Assembly: GCA_001465935.1 (NCBI GenBank) | Contig: LNKV01000004.1 | Span: 1 to 64,000, forward strand | Direction: 5' to 3' | From: Clarireedia homoeocarpa | Lineage: Eukaryota; Ascomycota; Leotiomycetes; Helotiales; Rutstroemiaceae | DNA: 64,000 bases | Shown here: positions 1 to 11,721 of the stretch, piece by piece | Position numbering within the stretch: the first letter of the stretch is position 1 | How the letters are laid out: each line of letters begins with the position of its first letter | Made by a program: the position numbers and the translations under genes | The notes under the pieces: generated by a model | The model's database searches: none | The model's input: only the letters and a program-made list of their open reading frames with translations | Told to the model about the DNA's origin: nothing

Positions 1-420
1 TAATAAATTATTTATTATTATAAATATATTTATATTTAATAAATTAATTATTTTAATATATTTAATTTTCTTTAAGAAATATTTATTAATTTATTTTTAT
101 TTAAATTTTAAATATTTTTAATATTTTATTATTTTTTATAAATTCTTTTAAAAATTATATTTATAAAATATATTATATTATTTTTAAAATTTTATTTAAA
201 AAATTAAAAAATTATTTAATTTCAAATATTTTATTTTATTAAATTTAAATATATTTTATAATAATTTATTTAATAGTTTAATCTATTTAATAGTAAATTA
301 AATTAGTTCTAATTAAATAAAATATAATATTATAAAGCTTTATATTCAAAGTTAAATACTATTAACTTTTATAACGAATATAAAGTAAATAAATTATAAC
401 TTCTTTTTTAAATTCCTTGC
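1..420. other. AT-rich block at the window edge
   Basis: The sequence is almost entirely A and T, with long runs of short A/T words and very few G or C. No open frame of interest is present. Composition changes to ordinary gene-space levels at about position 410-430. In Pezizomycotina such blocks are usually old repeats degraded by RIP or are centromere- or telomere-proximal; which applies here cannot be told from one edge. From 421 to 792 the sequence is normal in composition and I see no supported gene. Confidence 0.75.
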
Positions 421-792
421 TCACACTTGTATGTCGCCCGGACACCAAGCGAAACCTCACAAAATTACCGTGAAAATCGAGCACAAAAACCTATATTCTC
501 AAGCTTCTTTAATTGCTATATCAGATTGACCTTAATTCCAATGGAATTATATCGCGGAACATTCATAGCTTCCCGAAAATCTGTGGTGATCGACTGGTGG
601 AATATTTTGCTGTGGTATGTCGAAGTTAGGGACCTCGCTCTATGAAGTCGGAATACGAAGAATAAAGTTGGGAGAAAGAACAGAGTCTGAGAATAGAGAC
701 GGAGCTACGATAGATCTAAGGTAAAGGTAAGGACGAGTGTGTTCGTTGATCTATCCTGCCCCTTGACACAATCATTGTCCCGCTCCTCAAAA

Positions 793-1882
793 TCAAGAAG
801 AAGAGCCACTGTTCAATAGCTCGATCAAAGCATTATCCGTTGCTTCGTCCACCGGAGTCTTCCCTTGCGAACTTTTCACACTCACGTCCGCACCATGCTC
901 CAACAACCACTTAACCCTCACCAACATATTCTTCTTCATCCTCCGTCTCTGATGTCTGTGGACTGCCCAATGCAATGCTGTACTCTCTACCCACCCTGGT
1001 AGGCGATTTGGTTGATTAGCAAACGATAACGCGTTGATGTCCACGCCTTTGGCCAGAAGAAACTCCATCATTTCAATGCACTCAGTATCCGAAAGAATAT
1101 GGCATACTGCGTTGTGTATTGTCTCGCTTTCGTTCAGCACCCCGCCGGCAGAAAGAAGCATGTCGATCAAAGCAAATCTCATACTATTAGATATGCCGTT
1201 CTGCTGGACCGCAATGTCCAGTGGCGTATGTCCGAATTTGTTGGCGCGATTTGGATCCGCTCCATGGGCGAGAAACCATTTGACTACTGAAGCTGATTTC
1301 ATTTTTGTTCTGCAAGATTATTTTCAATTAGCCATATTCTCTTTTGACAAGAAAGCCAAATTACTGTAAAGGTGGAGAATCAGAAGAATTTATATCCCAA
1401 CCGTGATCCGAAAATGCTTGATAAACACCCAGGCAATCGTCATCCTCACCCTCTGTACTTGCATAAAGCGGAGCATTTTTCATCGGTACGCCCTCGTCAA
1501 GTAAAAACCGCACAACGCTTCCGTTCCCACCCTTTGCTGCGTGGATCAACGAGGGGTACATATCCTCGGCAGTCGGATCGTCTAACGAGGGATCTCCCCT
1601 CCATGCACCTAATACTGAGCGAACTTTATCAAGATTTCCAGAACTGCAAGCGTCCTCCAAATCATGGGTTGCAGAGCGGAATCGAGCACGAGCGATATAT
1701 TTCTCACCAGGCTGGGTGAGAGGGAATCGGAGCGGAAGATTGTCTAAGATGGATTGGACACGCGATACATCTCCTCCTTCTGATGCTCCGCTTAGTGCAA
1801 GACTTTCGGGGGAGATGCCTGAGTTAGGGAATGCTGTTGGGTCTTTGTAGCCAATATACCGATTATCTGTTTGCATCCTCAT
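793..1882 (-). CDS. Ankyrin-repeat protein, two exons
   Basis: Two exons join in frame: 1882-1365 and 1309-793, with a 55-nt intron carrying a GCTAAT branch-like element and CAG acceptor. The protein is 344 aa. Ankyrin helices are visible, for example VVRFLLDEGVP in exon 1, and VVKWFLAHGADPN with GHTPLDIA, MEFLLAKGVDIN and VKWLLEHGADV in exon 2. No other domain, signal peptide or membrane segment is seen. The ATG at 1882 was chosen because the longer open frame upstream has no ATG. Ankyrin arrays bind protein partners, but nothing here names one. It sits about 370 bp from the AT-rich block, the kind of position where lineage-specific ankyrin genes often accumulate (inference). Splice model confidence is high; function is unknown. 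Confidence 0.8.
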
Positions 1883-2511
1883 GATTTGGTATAAGGAGTG
1901 TGGTGCAACTGGCAGGCAGGTCCAGGTAGGCAAGGTGCAACTGGGAAAACGAGTAGTGCAAATCGAGCTCCCCTGTCAACCTCTGTGTGTAATTTAAGAT
2001 TCAAATATTAGCAATAAATTCTTCAATAGAATTCCTTGAAATCAAAAAAATTGAATAGATTAAGATTTTAGTATTCCGCTACATCGACCAATTTAAATCG
2101 TTGCGGTAGAGCACTCTGTCATCTAGGGAATGTTTGCTATCAATAGATGGTGGTAAATATAGCTTCAGCTGCGGTATGACAGCTGAGAATTGCTTGATGA
2201 CACATACACACCTCACGTGTATAACAGCGCTCATGCTGTAGTTTATTTTGAGTGTAGGCTATTTTAAGGTTATTAGAACATCCTTTACTCTCAAATTCTT
2301 CCTTCCTTCCTTCTCCAGGTTCAGACGCTAGCGACTCTAGGTGCGTCGCAGCAGCATATACAAAAGGCACACCTTATCGAATTGAGATACGAACTTGATA
2401 TTTGAATTACATAAAAGGTTTCAAAAATTGTTTCTCCCAATTTGGCATAACTGCCTTCGATAAATTCAATTCCGGTACGCCAACGTTTCTTATCATCCAT
2501 GGCCTGGATTT
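1883..2511. other. Intergenic, no gene seen
   Basis: About 630 bp between two minus-strand genes. It holds a moderately AT-rich stretch near 1990-2100 and only short frames that do not resemble proteins. It should contain the promoter of the ankyrin gene and the 3' UTR region of the next gene. Confidence 0.5.
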
Positions 2512-3577
2512 TCAAGTACTAGCACCTAATTGTCGCTCAAAGACCAAACGCGTTTCGAAGAAAAGTCTAACTGTTCTTTGTCCACTGTTTTGTGGATCGT
2601 ATTGGGCTAGAACACGACCTCTTGAATGGTCGTCGAGGAGCTCGGCGTGCTGGGGATTGATATCCTCTCCTGACTCTGTCTGCCCTCCTTCCAGAGCTTC
2701 GTATAGAACGGTTTCGATATGACCTTCAAGTCCTGGAATGATTTCTGGCAGCAATTGAATCAGTTGGTTAAGCTGATCTTCGTACATTGGCGTACCGGTG
2801 ATGTACCCAGGGGCGTTTGGATTGTCGTCAGGTAGCTCAGCTGTGGGTGCGAGAATATATGCCGCTACTCCTGCGTTGCCTCTGGTAAGCCTTGCGTTTA
2901 CTTGAGCAAGGGAAAATGATCCATGGCCTCCGGATTTCCCGGCTACACCGGTTGTACTCTTAAGAAAGTCGACCACTTGTGTTTGGAAACCTCCACTATC
3001 TCCTTCATCACCCCAAGCCACATCCTCAAAAAAGTGTGCTCCGTAAACACCGTTCTGAGAAGCAACTATGAGGGTAGTGCAACCACATAATGCAGAAAGC
3101 CCCATATCCCAGGCTGGGCTACGTGATGTAATGGGCTTCCAGTTTGATGTTGAATCTCCAGTTCCATCGGAACCAGTGTAAATAAGAGAAACTTTCTTGT
3201 CGGTGAATCGTTGAACTATTTGCGTATCAACTGCATCAAGATCGGTAGAATCTACTGGAAACAAAGTACGAGCAAGCAGCGAACGGGATGTGACAGTTGA
3301 GTCGTCCGGATCATCGATGGGGGCATCAGACGATGATGGAAGCTGACAACAAGTTTTCACGCTGCAGCGAGTCCGGCATGTACCACTGACACGTTTATTA
3401 AGTTTCGGTTCACTTTTGAGCTTGTCAGTATGATCTTAAAGCATCAAGACGAATGTGCGCTCACCTCCTATAGGGTAGTGATAGAGAACTGTTGTATTCG
3501 GCGAGGAAATCTGCCAAAGAGATTGAGAGCAAAGTGCTCAGTATCAAGAGAAGAGCGCGATAAGTTTGGAGACGCAT
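2512..3577 (-). CDS. Secreted protein of unknown function
   Basis: Two exons, 3577-3465 and 3385-2512, join in frame across a 79-nt intron (GTGAGC donor, CAG acceptor) to give 328 aa. Exon 1 supplies a clear signal peptide: MRLQTYRALLLILSTLLS followed by ISLAD. Near residue 130 lies a stretch of the type CGCTTLIVAS...GVYGAHFFE, a pattern I associate with a widespread family of uncharacterised secreted ascomycete proteins sometimes found beside chitinase-like genes; no such neighbour is present here. The mature part is acidic with several cysteines near the N-terminus (CRTRCSVKTCC). No catalytic motif is recognised. Without exon 1 the open frame lacks both an ATG start and the secretion signal, so a single-exon annotation would be wrong. 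Confidence 0.72.
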
Positions 3578-4601
3578 GATGGCAATCAGTAAGGCTTTCT
3601 TCTTCGTATATCACAGATACTGGAACATGCTCATGGAAAATGAGAAGTGGGATATACTGCTTTTGAATGAAATTGAAGTTCTAGGAACCAAGCAACTAAA
3701 ACTGAGGTTTCCAAGCACCCAACTCAACCTGGAGAAGGATTATAGGCACAAGGATGACCTGTGTTACAGTAATTCATAAGTAACCCTGCCAAATCCGTCC
3801 TCAGTACATCTTAAAACCAATTTTTAGGTCATCATGTTGCCGCTCAGTTTCTATGATTGCCGTATTACCTAGCGTTTTCCTTGAAATTAGCAGCACTTGC
3901 ACTTGTCCATTTGCATAAAGATTATGGCTAAAAATCACTTTTTAAATCCTCACAAGTTCCAATTTGGGCAACGGCAGAGCTCAAAAAAGCTCATTTGGTT
4001 AAGCTTACGCCCCCACGATGCTGTGATCGTGTTTCATCCCAGTTGTATTCCCGTGTTTTTCAGGTGCCGTTGGCAATCAGCCGTGGCGTGGTTGTGATCG
4101 TGTTTCAATCTAATTATACCGTTATGTTTTTCAGGTACCACCGGCGATCAACCGCGAACGTGGTATTGTAGGACCCTTAATCGTTGTCCGATTCTTTTTC
4201 ACATTTGTTAAGGTAGGATTTGTTGCAACCTTTCATGTTAGATTTGTGATAAATCAAGACGGTTGATGACAGTTGCCGTTCAATGAGTGTTTATAAATAT
4301 CTATTTCTCCTACACCCCTCCCCCTCTCTTCTCGCCAAATATCCCTGATCAATGCCTAAATCTTAGTGATCTAAACTTCATCTGAGTAGTACCCGAGAGA
4401 AGGAAGAAAGCTTTAGATATGATTAGCTTCATGTTCTATTCATAGTCTGGGAAACTGAAATTTTCCAAACCCTTCAGCTATTTTATATTTCCATCCGTCT
4501 ATATGTGCTAGTCGGAGACTACAAGACGATATCGAATTATTCTTGATATCTACCTTTATCTAGCCTGTCTCTCATTCTCTTAAGCTTATTTCATTTTACT
4601 T
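3578..4601. other. Intergenic, holds a diverged tandem duplication
   Basis: About 1 kb with no supported gene. It contains the 71-bp tandem duplication described separately (4022-4164). A TATA-like stretch, TTTATAAATAT, lies near 4290, roughly 310 bp before the serine-rich protein ATG, and could be its core promoter (inference). Confidence 0.5.
4022..4164. repeat. Two-copy 71/72-bp tandem repeat
   Basis: Copy 1 (4022-4092) and copy 2 (4093-4164) both begin TGTGATCGTGTTTC, share GTTTTTCAGGT in the middle, and end CGTGGT. Between these anchors most differences are C/T or G/A transitions in both directions. This fits an old direct duplication that has accumulated transition-type mutations, as RIP or methyl-cytosine deamination would produce. 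Confidence 0.75.
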
Positions 4602-7224
4602 ATGGTGGTCATGGCATTGAAATATTTCATTTTTCTGGCAATAAGTGCAATCGCACCTTCACTGAGCTCTGCCACTGCCACTTCTCTCAGTTCAAACAAA
4701 CCTTCAACAGGTCCAACGGCTGTCATTTATGAGACAGTCACTTTGGCCTCTGGTGTTGTTGCTACAGGCAATAATTCTGTCTTGATTCTCAAGAGCACGA
4801 CGATCAGACCTGGATCTGCCGAACATACTATTGACGGACATACAATATCTTTTGGGCCCAGCGGTACTTTGGACATCGATGGAAAGACAACTAAGCTCAA
4901 TCCTTCTGGAATTTCCACTTTATCTTCTGCGGCGAGCTCGTCCCCAAGGTCTATCATCGGTACTGGGATATCGGCCCCGAGTAGCGGTTTGAGCAGAAGC
5001 TCTTCTTCTATTAGCGGATTTCCATCTACTGCTTCTATGAATTCCTCTAAGACTTCAAGCTCAAGCCACAAACCATCATCCGGGTCTTCATCATCATTAT
5101 TAACATCATTTTCAGCAACTAGAACCGGCAGCGTTACCTCAAGTATTTCCACCTCCCATTCCTCATTTACGACTGGGAAATCAAGCGGAAGCCATTTACC
5201 GATAACTAGTAGTGGGATTACAAATCCATCATCAACTTTCAGCCTAACGAGTAGCAGTACTTCAGATCCGATCACAAGTACCTTGACAGTTCCACCAGCC
5301 TCTTTCTCTACTCAAGGAGTTACAATCTCTGGCCTCACCATAAATACATGGATTACCACCACAAAAGATGGACAAAGCACTGTTGTTCCAGTCCTTGTCG
5401 GATGCCCAGCTTGTGGCGGAGTATTTGGTGGAATAATTCTCTGGGGTTTGCCTGCACTCACTAATGTTCTCTTTAAATTCCCCACCTTTCCAGGTATACC
5501 ACCATTCTACCTTCCATGTATTCGAAGCTTTGGCATCTCCATTGGAAGTTGCACTCAAGGTCCCACTCCAACCCCAGACGGAGATGGGTCCACCGATCCA
5601 ACAAGCGACCCCGGTAATACTCAGACTAAAAGTTCTGATTCTAAAACCTCGACATCGACTTCGAAATCGTCTAGTTCTTCGAGTTCGAGTTGTACAATCA
5701 CGCGCACCGTCACAGATATCCTCGTCAAATGCAGCACTGCTTCGACATCCGGTAGCTTGATAACTTCTTGTTTTTCTACTTCCACACAAATCATTTCCGG
5801 TTGTAGTGTCACTGCATCAACTACTAGCACATTCGTTGGCGGCGCGTGTCTCATCCCGACAAGTGCTCCTGTGATTGGAAAAATTGGCACGTATTCTTTT
5901 AACGGGTATGCTCCATTTAACCTCCCCGATATCACGGGTACTCGATCAGGAGTATCATCGTCATCAACCGGACCTACATCAAAACTACAATCCGGTTCAC
6001 AAACTAGCAAATCAACATCCATATCATCATCTTCTTCTCGTTCATCCTCCCCTTCTCGTTCATCCTCCAGCACCAAATTCAGCTCCAGTCCTACAACCCT
6101 ATCAACCACCACCAGAAAGCCCTCCTCATCCAATTCTTCATCCACTTTCAAACCAATATCAGCATCCAGCTCCACAACCCTCCCTCCCCGCGTTGCCGCC
6201 CCCGAAATAACTATCACCACTCCCTCCGCAACCCCCAACTGCGTTCAAGGCTTTCAAACATATACCATGCCCGCCGTAGCGTCTGCCCCTGCCAACGCAG
6301 CATCATTGAAATTTGCTATCCCTGAGGCCGACACGGTATTTTCCAACTGGCAGTTCCAGTTACTTCCGGGGTTCTTTGTGGATCCGGGGACTAATGTGGC
6401 AAATTATCAAGTTGGGACGAATGCGGTGGAACCGCCCATCACGAGTGGAGAGGGAGGTACGAATTTGACGATTAAGTGGCAGGCGCCTAAAGGTGCTAGT
6501 AAGTTTGAATCTTCTTCGTGATTGTGTGTTTTGAGGTGGAGGGGAAGAATGTGTGATGCTGACTAATAGTAGATGGCACCTATGTCGAGTTATTGTTTAA
6601 GGATGATCCGCCACTTGGTGTTCAAACTTATGGTGTTGTGGCTTATGGTAGTGGGGTATGTATTTTCTGAGATTCCTCATGACCTGACTAGAGAGATAGA
6701 CTTCTAAGCCGTGAAATAGATTGCTTGTATGCCGGACGTATGTTCAGGCCCACCCACAGTAGTAAGCTACCTCCCCTAATCAGAACTCAAACCAAACCAT
6801 AAGCTAACTCAACCCTCTTCCCAAGACCACCAGCGATGACGGCACGGTTTGCAAACTCTACCCCTGCAGCACCGATCCTTCATGTGAACCCGGCGGGCCG
6901 GTCACTCCGCGCGCAGCATGCGAAGTAATCGAAGACGGAGAGATCGTGCCCCTCTGGTATGATGTGAACATCGTGACTAACAACTATATAACGGACGATG
7001 GAGCAGCGTTGAAGAAACAGGAAAGTGGATGTGGGGATTTGCTGAGTTGGAGTGTGAGTCAGATTAATATACCGAGTGGTGATGGATCGTGGGTCGCCTC
7101 ACAGTCGTTCTCCTTCACTTTGCCGTTGACGATTGCGGCGGGGTGTGTAGAGAGAGCGATTGCTAGTGCGGGGGGCCCGAGTGGGTTGCAATGTGTGAAT
7201 TCTGTGTCAGATTGGGTGTTTTAG
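4602..7224 (+). CDS. Large Ser/Thr-rich secreted protein
   Basis: Four exons fit: 4602-6498, 6573-6655, 6720-6761 and 6826-7224, giving about 806 aa; every junction keeps frame and the next segment continues in open frame. The N-terminus is a signal peptide (hydrophobic YFIFLAISAIAPSLSSA). Residues ~110-240 and ~340-540 are Ser/Thr-rich linkers expected to be heavily O-glycosylated. Between them are Cys-containing modules (VGCPACGG; CTITRTVTDILVKC). The C-terminal ~200 aa is a compact Cys-rich region encoded mainly by the last three exons. No GPI signal or catalytic motif is evident. The 14-codon third exon has two possible donors three bases apart (6758 or 6761), changing one residue. Likely a cell-wall or extracellular matrix protein; family not recognised. 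Either ATG 4602 or ATG 4611 could start it. Confidence 0.75.
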
Positions 7225-8953
7225 TTTGAGGTTGGGTTGTATGATATTATATCATTCTAAGGCTGTTTACGGAATTTTGAGTGAGAAGACACTGTGGCTG
7301 AATACCGAGTGAAGCGGCTGAGCGATAATACTCGTTGTGATATCGAAACTGAATGTATGAATAGTCAAGTAATCAAGGACTTGCGACAACAAAGCGTTAT
7401 CGACTATAGACGTTACATTTTTCGAGTCCAAGAAAACGGCGAACATAAGGTGGATCTGCAGGAAGTAGAGCGATTTCGAGTAAAGTCAAGAACCCGCCTG
7501 AGACATCCTGAATGCTGTATCCAGGGATCGCGAAGGATGCACGGAGAGACGACGAGATATATCAACTACTCGTGAGTGCCCCACTTAAACTTCAATCATG
7601 CTAGCATGCTCACCCGGAAGGCGGAGTCAACAAATTGAAAGCAGTATTAACTTATATAATTCAATAAACTATAAAATCTAATTAGCTTAAATAAATATAT
7701 AATATGATATCTGATTAACGAATTAGCTGGTTTGCTTATACTTTAAGTAATATTAACTAATAGAATTGCTCTATTCATCAATATTGACAAATACGCTTCA
7801 AGTGCGAATAGGGCGGACTAGAACGAGATAAGTCTCGGAATTAAAAACGCCTCGCGACGACCGGCACACAGTTTTCTCGAACGCTCAAACGGCTATTATC
7901 AGCTTCTACTCAGGTCTCACAACTTGGGAAACGTCCTTATCGGCACAATCCTATTTTTGACCTGTGACGGAACTGTCTAGAGCGCCATTGCAATCTTGGC
8001 AAATCGGCCAAGATCGCAGAATACAGAAGACCAAGAGCAAGATTTACCTGATGTTCCGCATGGCCGTCGTTTGTCCTCGGCTCAAGATTCTTCCGAATCC
8101 TCTGTTGTACACTGGATTCTGGCTTTTGACGTTATGGTCTTTCCCCTCGTTGCCCAGCAAAGCCTGTATCGATAATGACAGCATCGTTGGATATAATTCG
8201 TCGTGGTGTAGCCCGCCAACCCATGCCAAGTGGTAGCACAAATTTTTTACACCTTTGCCCCACCAATAAAGGTTTGTGGATCAAAGCTCTGGGGAGTATT
8301 GAGGGAATTGACACCGCCGTCCAAGACAGAGACGTCGAACTTCTCTTATCTCCTTCCTAGTTGGGACGCGATTTGAGGCAATTGATAAACGATGGCGTGC
8401 GCTTTCCACTTAATCGTTGGTATCGATGATATCGGTGCCAAAATGCTCAAGGTGCGATATCTCAGGATATAGCCAAAAATGTCGTGATCTAAATAGCCAT
8501 ATGCCATGTTGGAGGGGCTGATTGCACAAGTTGGTTGGAATAGATGCAACTAACTGACTATAGTAGTCCGGCGCGGCTCCTTGCTACTAGAATGGCATGG
8601 AGAACTTGAAAGGTAACTGGTCCCAAGGTAGGAAATGTGTAACCATCCTTCCCCTCTCATACCATCTATTCCTTGTTAACATATATTGCATGCCGAGATG
8701 ATCATGCCCAGAGCCAAGTGGCACTCGGCGACGATTATGTTAATAATCATCGTATTTTGGTATGTCAAGTCCGTAGTAAATGCTGAGGAGTCTATCGAAG
8801 AGTATGTCGTGCGATCATTGATATATTTCCGCTACCCCTCCTGTCGATTCTTCTCTCAATTTTCTTTCTTTATCTACCTCACGGAGTAATACATCGAGCG
8901 ACTGATTTCCTCATAAGATTTTGTGAGACGATTCTTTTCATCATCTTCTCAAC
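7225..8953. other. Long intergenic, no gene seen
   Basis: About 1.7 kb. A locally AT-rich patch lies at roughly 7640-7790. Only short overlapping frames exist on both strands between 7960 and 8550, all interrupted and none with recognisable motifs. It may hold a decayed gene, but I cannot support one. The last few hundred bases should be the promoter of the peptide transporter gene. Confidence 0.5.
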
Positions 8954-11277
8954 CATGGGTAGGCTCTTTCTATACCAGCTTTCCACTTCATACCAGAATT
9001 TTTGGAACTGCTCGGTGTCCTCACAAGAAATGAACAGCAAAGCGCTAACGTGGGTACAGCTAATGTAGCTACAACTACTACCGATGCTTTGACTGCGAGT
9101 CCGGTCTACGAGACTGGACTGAATGCTAATGCGCCGGACAATTTGGACGCCAAAATCCATGAAGGGATTGTCCACGTAGAAACGCGCAACCTCGACCATG
9201 AAGGAATCGAGCGTCCAACCGAGGAAGAACGAACATCTCTTCGCAGAGTGTCTGGTCACATACCCTGGGCTGCGTACTTAATCTGTATCATTGAGTTTGC
9301 TGAACGTGCGAGCTACTATGGTGTGCAAATTGTATTCTCAAATTTCGTTCAGTTTCCACTCCCGTAGGGCACTCCCAATTCTCGACGCACTCCGTATGTA
9401 ACTAATTCGAATAGTAAGGGCGGCAATGGAGCAGGGGCTACGCCTAAGGGCTCGCAGCTGACCCCAGGTGCCCTGGGAAAGGGTCTTACTGTTTCGTCTG
9501 CTATGGTCCTTCTGTTCAAGTTTCTAGCATATACTCTTCCAATTCTTGGGTTCGTTACTCCAACAACCACGTTGTTGTCCTAGACTAAATTCAAAACATA
9601 GTGGCTGGCTAGCAGATGTTAAGTTGGGCCGCTTCAAAGTCATCTGTATTGGTGTGGCAGTATTCGGCGTTGCGCATCTCATTTTGGTAATCGGAGCTAT
9701 TCCAAGTGTTTTGCAAGCTGGCCATGGGATGGTACCGTTCGTTATTGGGCTTTTACTTCTAGCATTGGGTGCTGGTAAGCTATATGTCTTCCTTATTACG
9801 TGGACCCTTGTGTTTTTTCCAAGGTCTCATAAGTTCAAACTTCTCTACGACACAGGCTCCTGTCACTACAACATGCTGACTTTGTACATTAGGGCTATTC
9901 AAGAGTAATGTCTCGCCTATGCTTCTCGACCAGGATACACAAAGGGGACTCGTCGTAAAAACTCTACCCAGCGGTGAGAGGGTGATATCCGATCCAGAAA
10001 TTACGGCCCAGCGACTAGCTTTAGCTTTTTACGGTATGGTGAATGTCGGCGCCTTCTTCGGTCTTGCTACAACATACTCGGAAAAGCTAGTAGGGTTCTG
10101 GCTGGCTTATGGCTTACCAATGATTCTGTATCTCCTACTCCCAGTCCTCTTGTGGGTTCTAAACAAACGAGTGGTGAAATATCCCCCACAAGGTAGCGAT
10201 CTTGGTCGATTTTTCCGCGTCATTGGTACAGCAATTAGACGAAATGGCTTTAAAGGCTTCGGACGAACAGGCTATTTAGATGCGGCTAAACCATCACGTC
10301 TCGCTGTAGATGGGATCTCTGAGCTTAAAGGCAGAAATATTGACTGGAGCGACAACTTTGTCGAAGATGTCAAACGTTCTCTCGAAGCATGCACTATCTT
10401 TCTCTTTTTCCCTATTTACATCATGAATGATGGTGGTATTGGCAACATCACCACCTCGCAAGGATCCGCTATGGTCACTAATGGTGCTCCTAATGACCTC
10501 TTAAATAACTTCAACCCTCTTACCATTATTGTTGCCATACCGCTTATTTCTTACGTCATTTATCCATTCCTACGCCGTCGCAATATTCACTTCGGTCCTA
10601 TCAAGCGTATCACTTTCGGTTTCATCATCGCTGCTATCTCTTCTGCTATTGGGGCTATTACTCAATGGCGCATATACGAGACTGCACCCTGTGGTTACCA
10701 TGCTACGGAATGTGCGGAGGCTGGTGAATCTGTTTCACCAATTAGCATCGTGAGTGCTTCTTTTCAGTTTCTTATGTTTAGAGCTCTTGTTCATTCAATG
10801 GAATGTTTGAAGAGCTTTAAAGGTATACTTTTCCGTTTGCTAATATTTCTCTCCTTTCCCTAGTGGTGGCAAATCCCACAATGGTCCCTCGGCGCCATTT
10901 CAGAATGTTTTTGCAATGTCACCGCCCTTGAACTCGCCTATGCCCGCGCTCCCGCCAACATGAAAGGTCTCGTAACCTCCATGTACCTCTTCTCCACCGC
11001 AATTAGCGCCGCCATCCAACAAGCTTGTACTGCGAGTCTCGCCGATCCATATCTAATCTGGCCATATGTCGCTCCAGCAGTCGCGGGAACCATCCTTACT
11101 GTCTGGTTCTACTTCTTGTATAGACATCTAGACAAGGATGAATATGTTAGAGGCGGTGTTGGTGAGGTCGAGGCAATCGAGCAGGAGCATCATAGTACCG
11201 CACCTTTGAGACGCAGGGAGAGTGGTAGTGGCCGGAGTGGTAGTGGTGCGCATAAGTTTGAGGAGTCGAAGGTTTAG
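8954..11277 (+). CDS. Proton-coupled oligopeptide transporter (PTR2/POT)
   Basis: Plasma-membrane importer of di- and tripeptides driven by protons (family knowledge). Six coding exons fit: 8954-8957, 9060-9363, 9415-9549, 9602-9774, 9893-10749, 10864-11277, giving 628 aa starting MANVATTTT. Family hallmarks: FAERASYYGVQ in the first membrane helix region, GGWLADVKLGRFK after the helix 2 loop, and GLFKSNVSPMLLDQ, which is restored only when the 118-nt intron is removed. The C-terminal exon carries WWQIPQW and MKGLVTSMYLF, typical of the last helices. About twelve hydrophobic segments are present. The first coding exon is only ATG+G; no in-frame ATG exists near the start of exon 2, and removing an intron ending TACAG gives a good N-terminus. 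It converges with an OPT transporter 445 bp away. Confidence 0.88.
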
Positions 11278-11721
11278 TTTAGATGCGGTTGATTGGGAGT
11301 TAGGGTGGGAAATACTTTCTCTCTCTTTGGGTAGCGGCTCTTGGATAATAAACGGGAAGTTGTGGGATGTTAGCTTTATCTTCATCAATGTTGCAATGGT
11401 CTGTATTGAAGGGTGGTATTCTCTCAGATCATAAGTGGAGACGAACATTAGGAGTTGCATTACGTTATGACACACTCAATTATTTTACTTTCACCACCAC
11501 AATTCTTATGCCACCATACATCATAACATGTTGATCTGATTGTTTGTCATTATCATAACATCGTGAGGTGATTGCGGTGATATGTATTTAGTCGATAAAA
11601 TAGGGTTGTATTTCGTCTTACTCATCTCGTGAGGGGGTTAGGGCATATACCGTCCTATACAATCTTAGTTTCGTCATGTACCCGACTTTATCGTTTTTGT
11701 CTTATTTATAGCTAGCCTCGT
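11278..11721. other. Shared 3' region of convergent transporters
   Basis: 444 bp between the stop codons of the POT gene (+) and the OPT gene (-). No gene is seen. It must contain both transcription ends. Confidence 0.6.

Noticed and set aside
4727..6238. Long antisense frames (175-205 codons) opposite the serine-rich gene
   Set aside because: They arise from the Ser/Thr codon composition of the sense strand; translations are low-complexity Glu/Asp/Val runs with no start context or motif.
7960..8550. Possible decayed gene between the serine-rich gene and the POT gene
   Set aside because: Short overlapping frames on both strands, all interrupted, with no family I can name; not enough to call a pseudogene.
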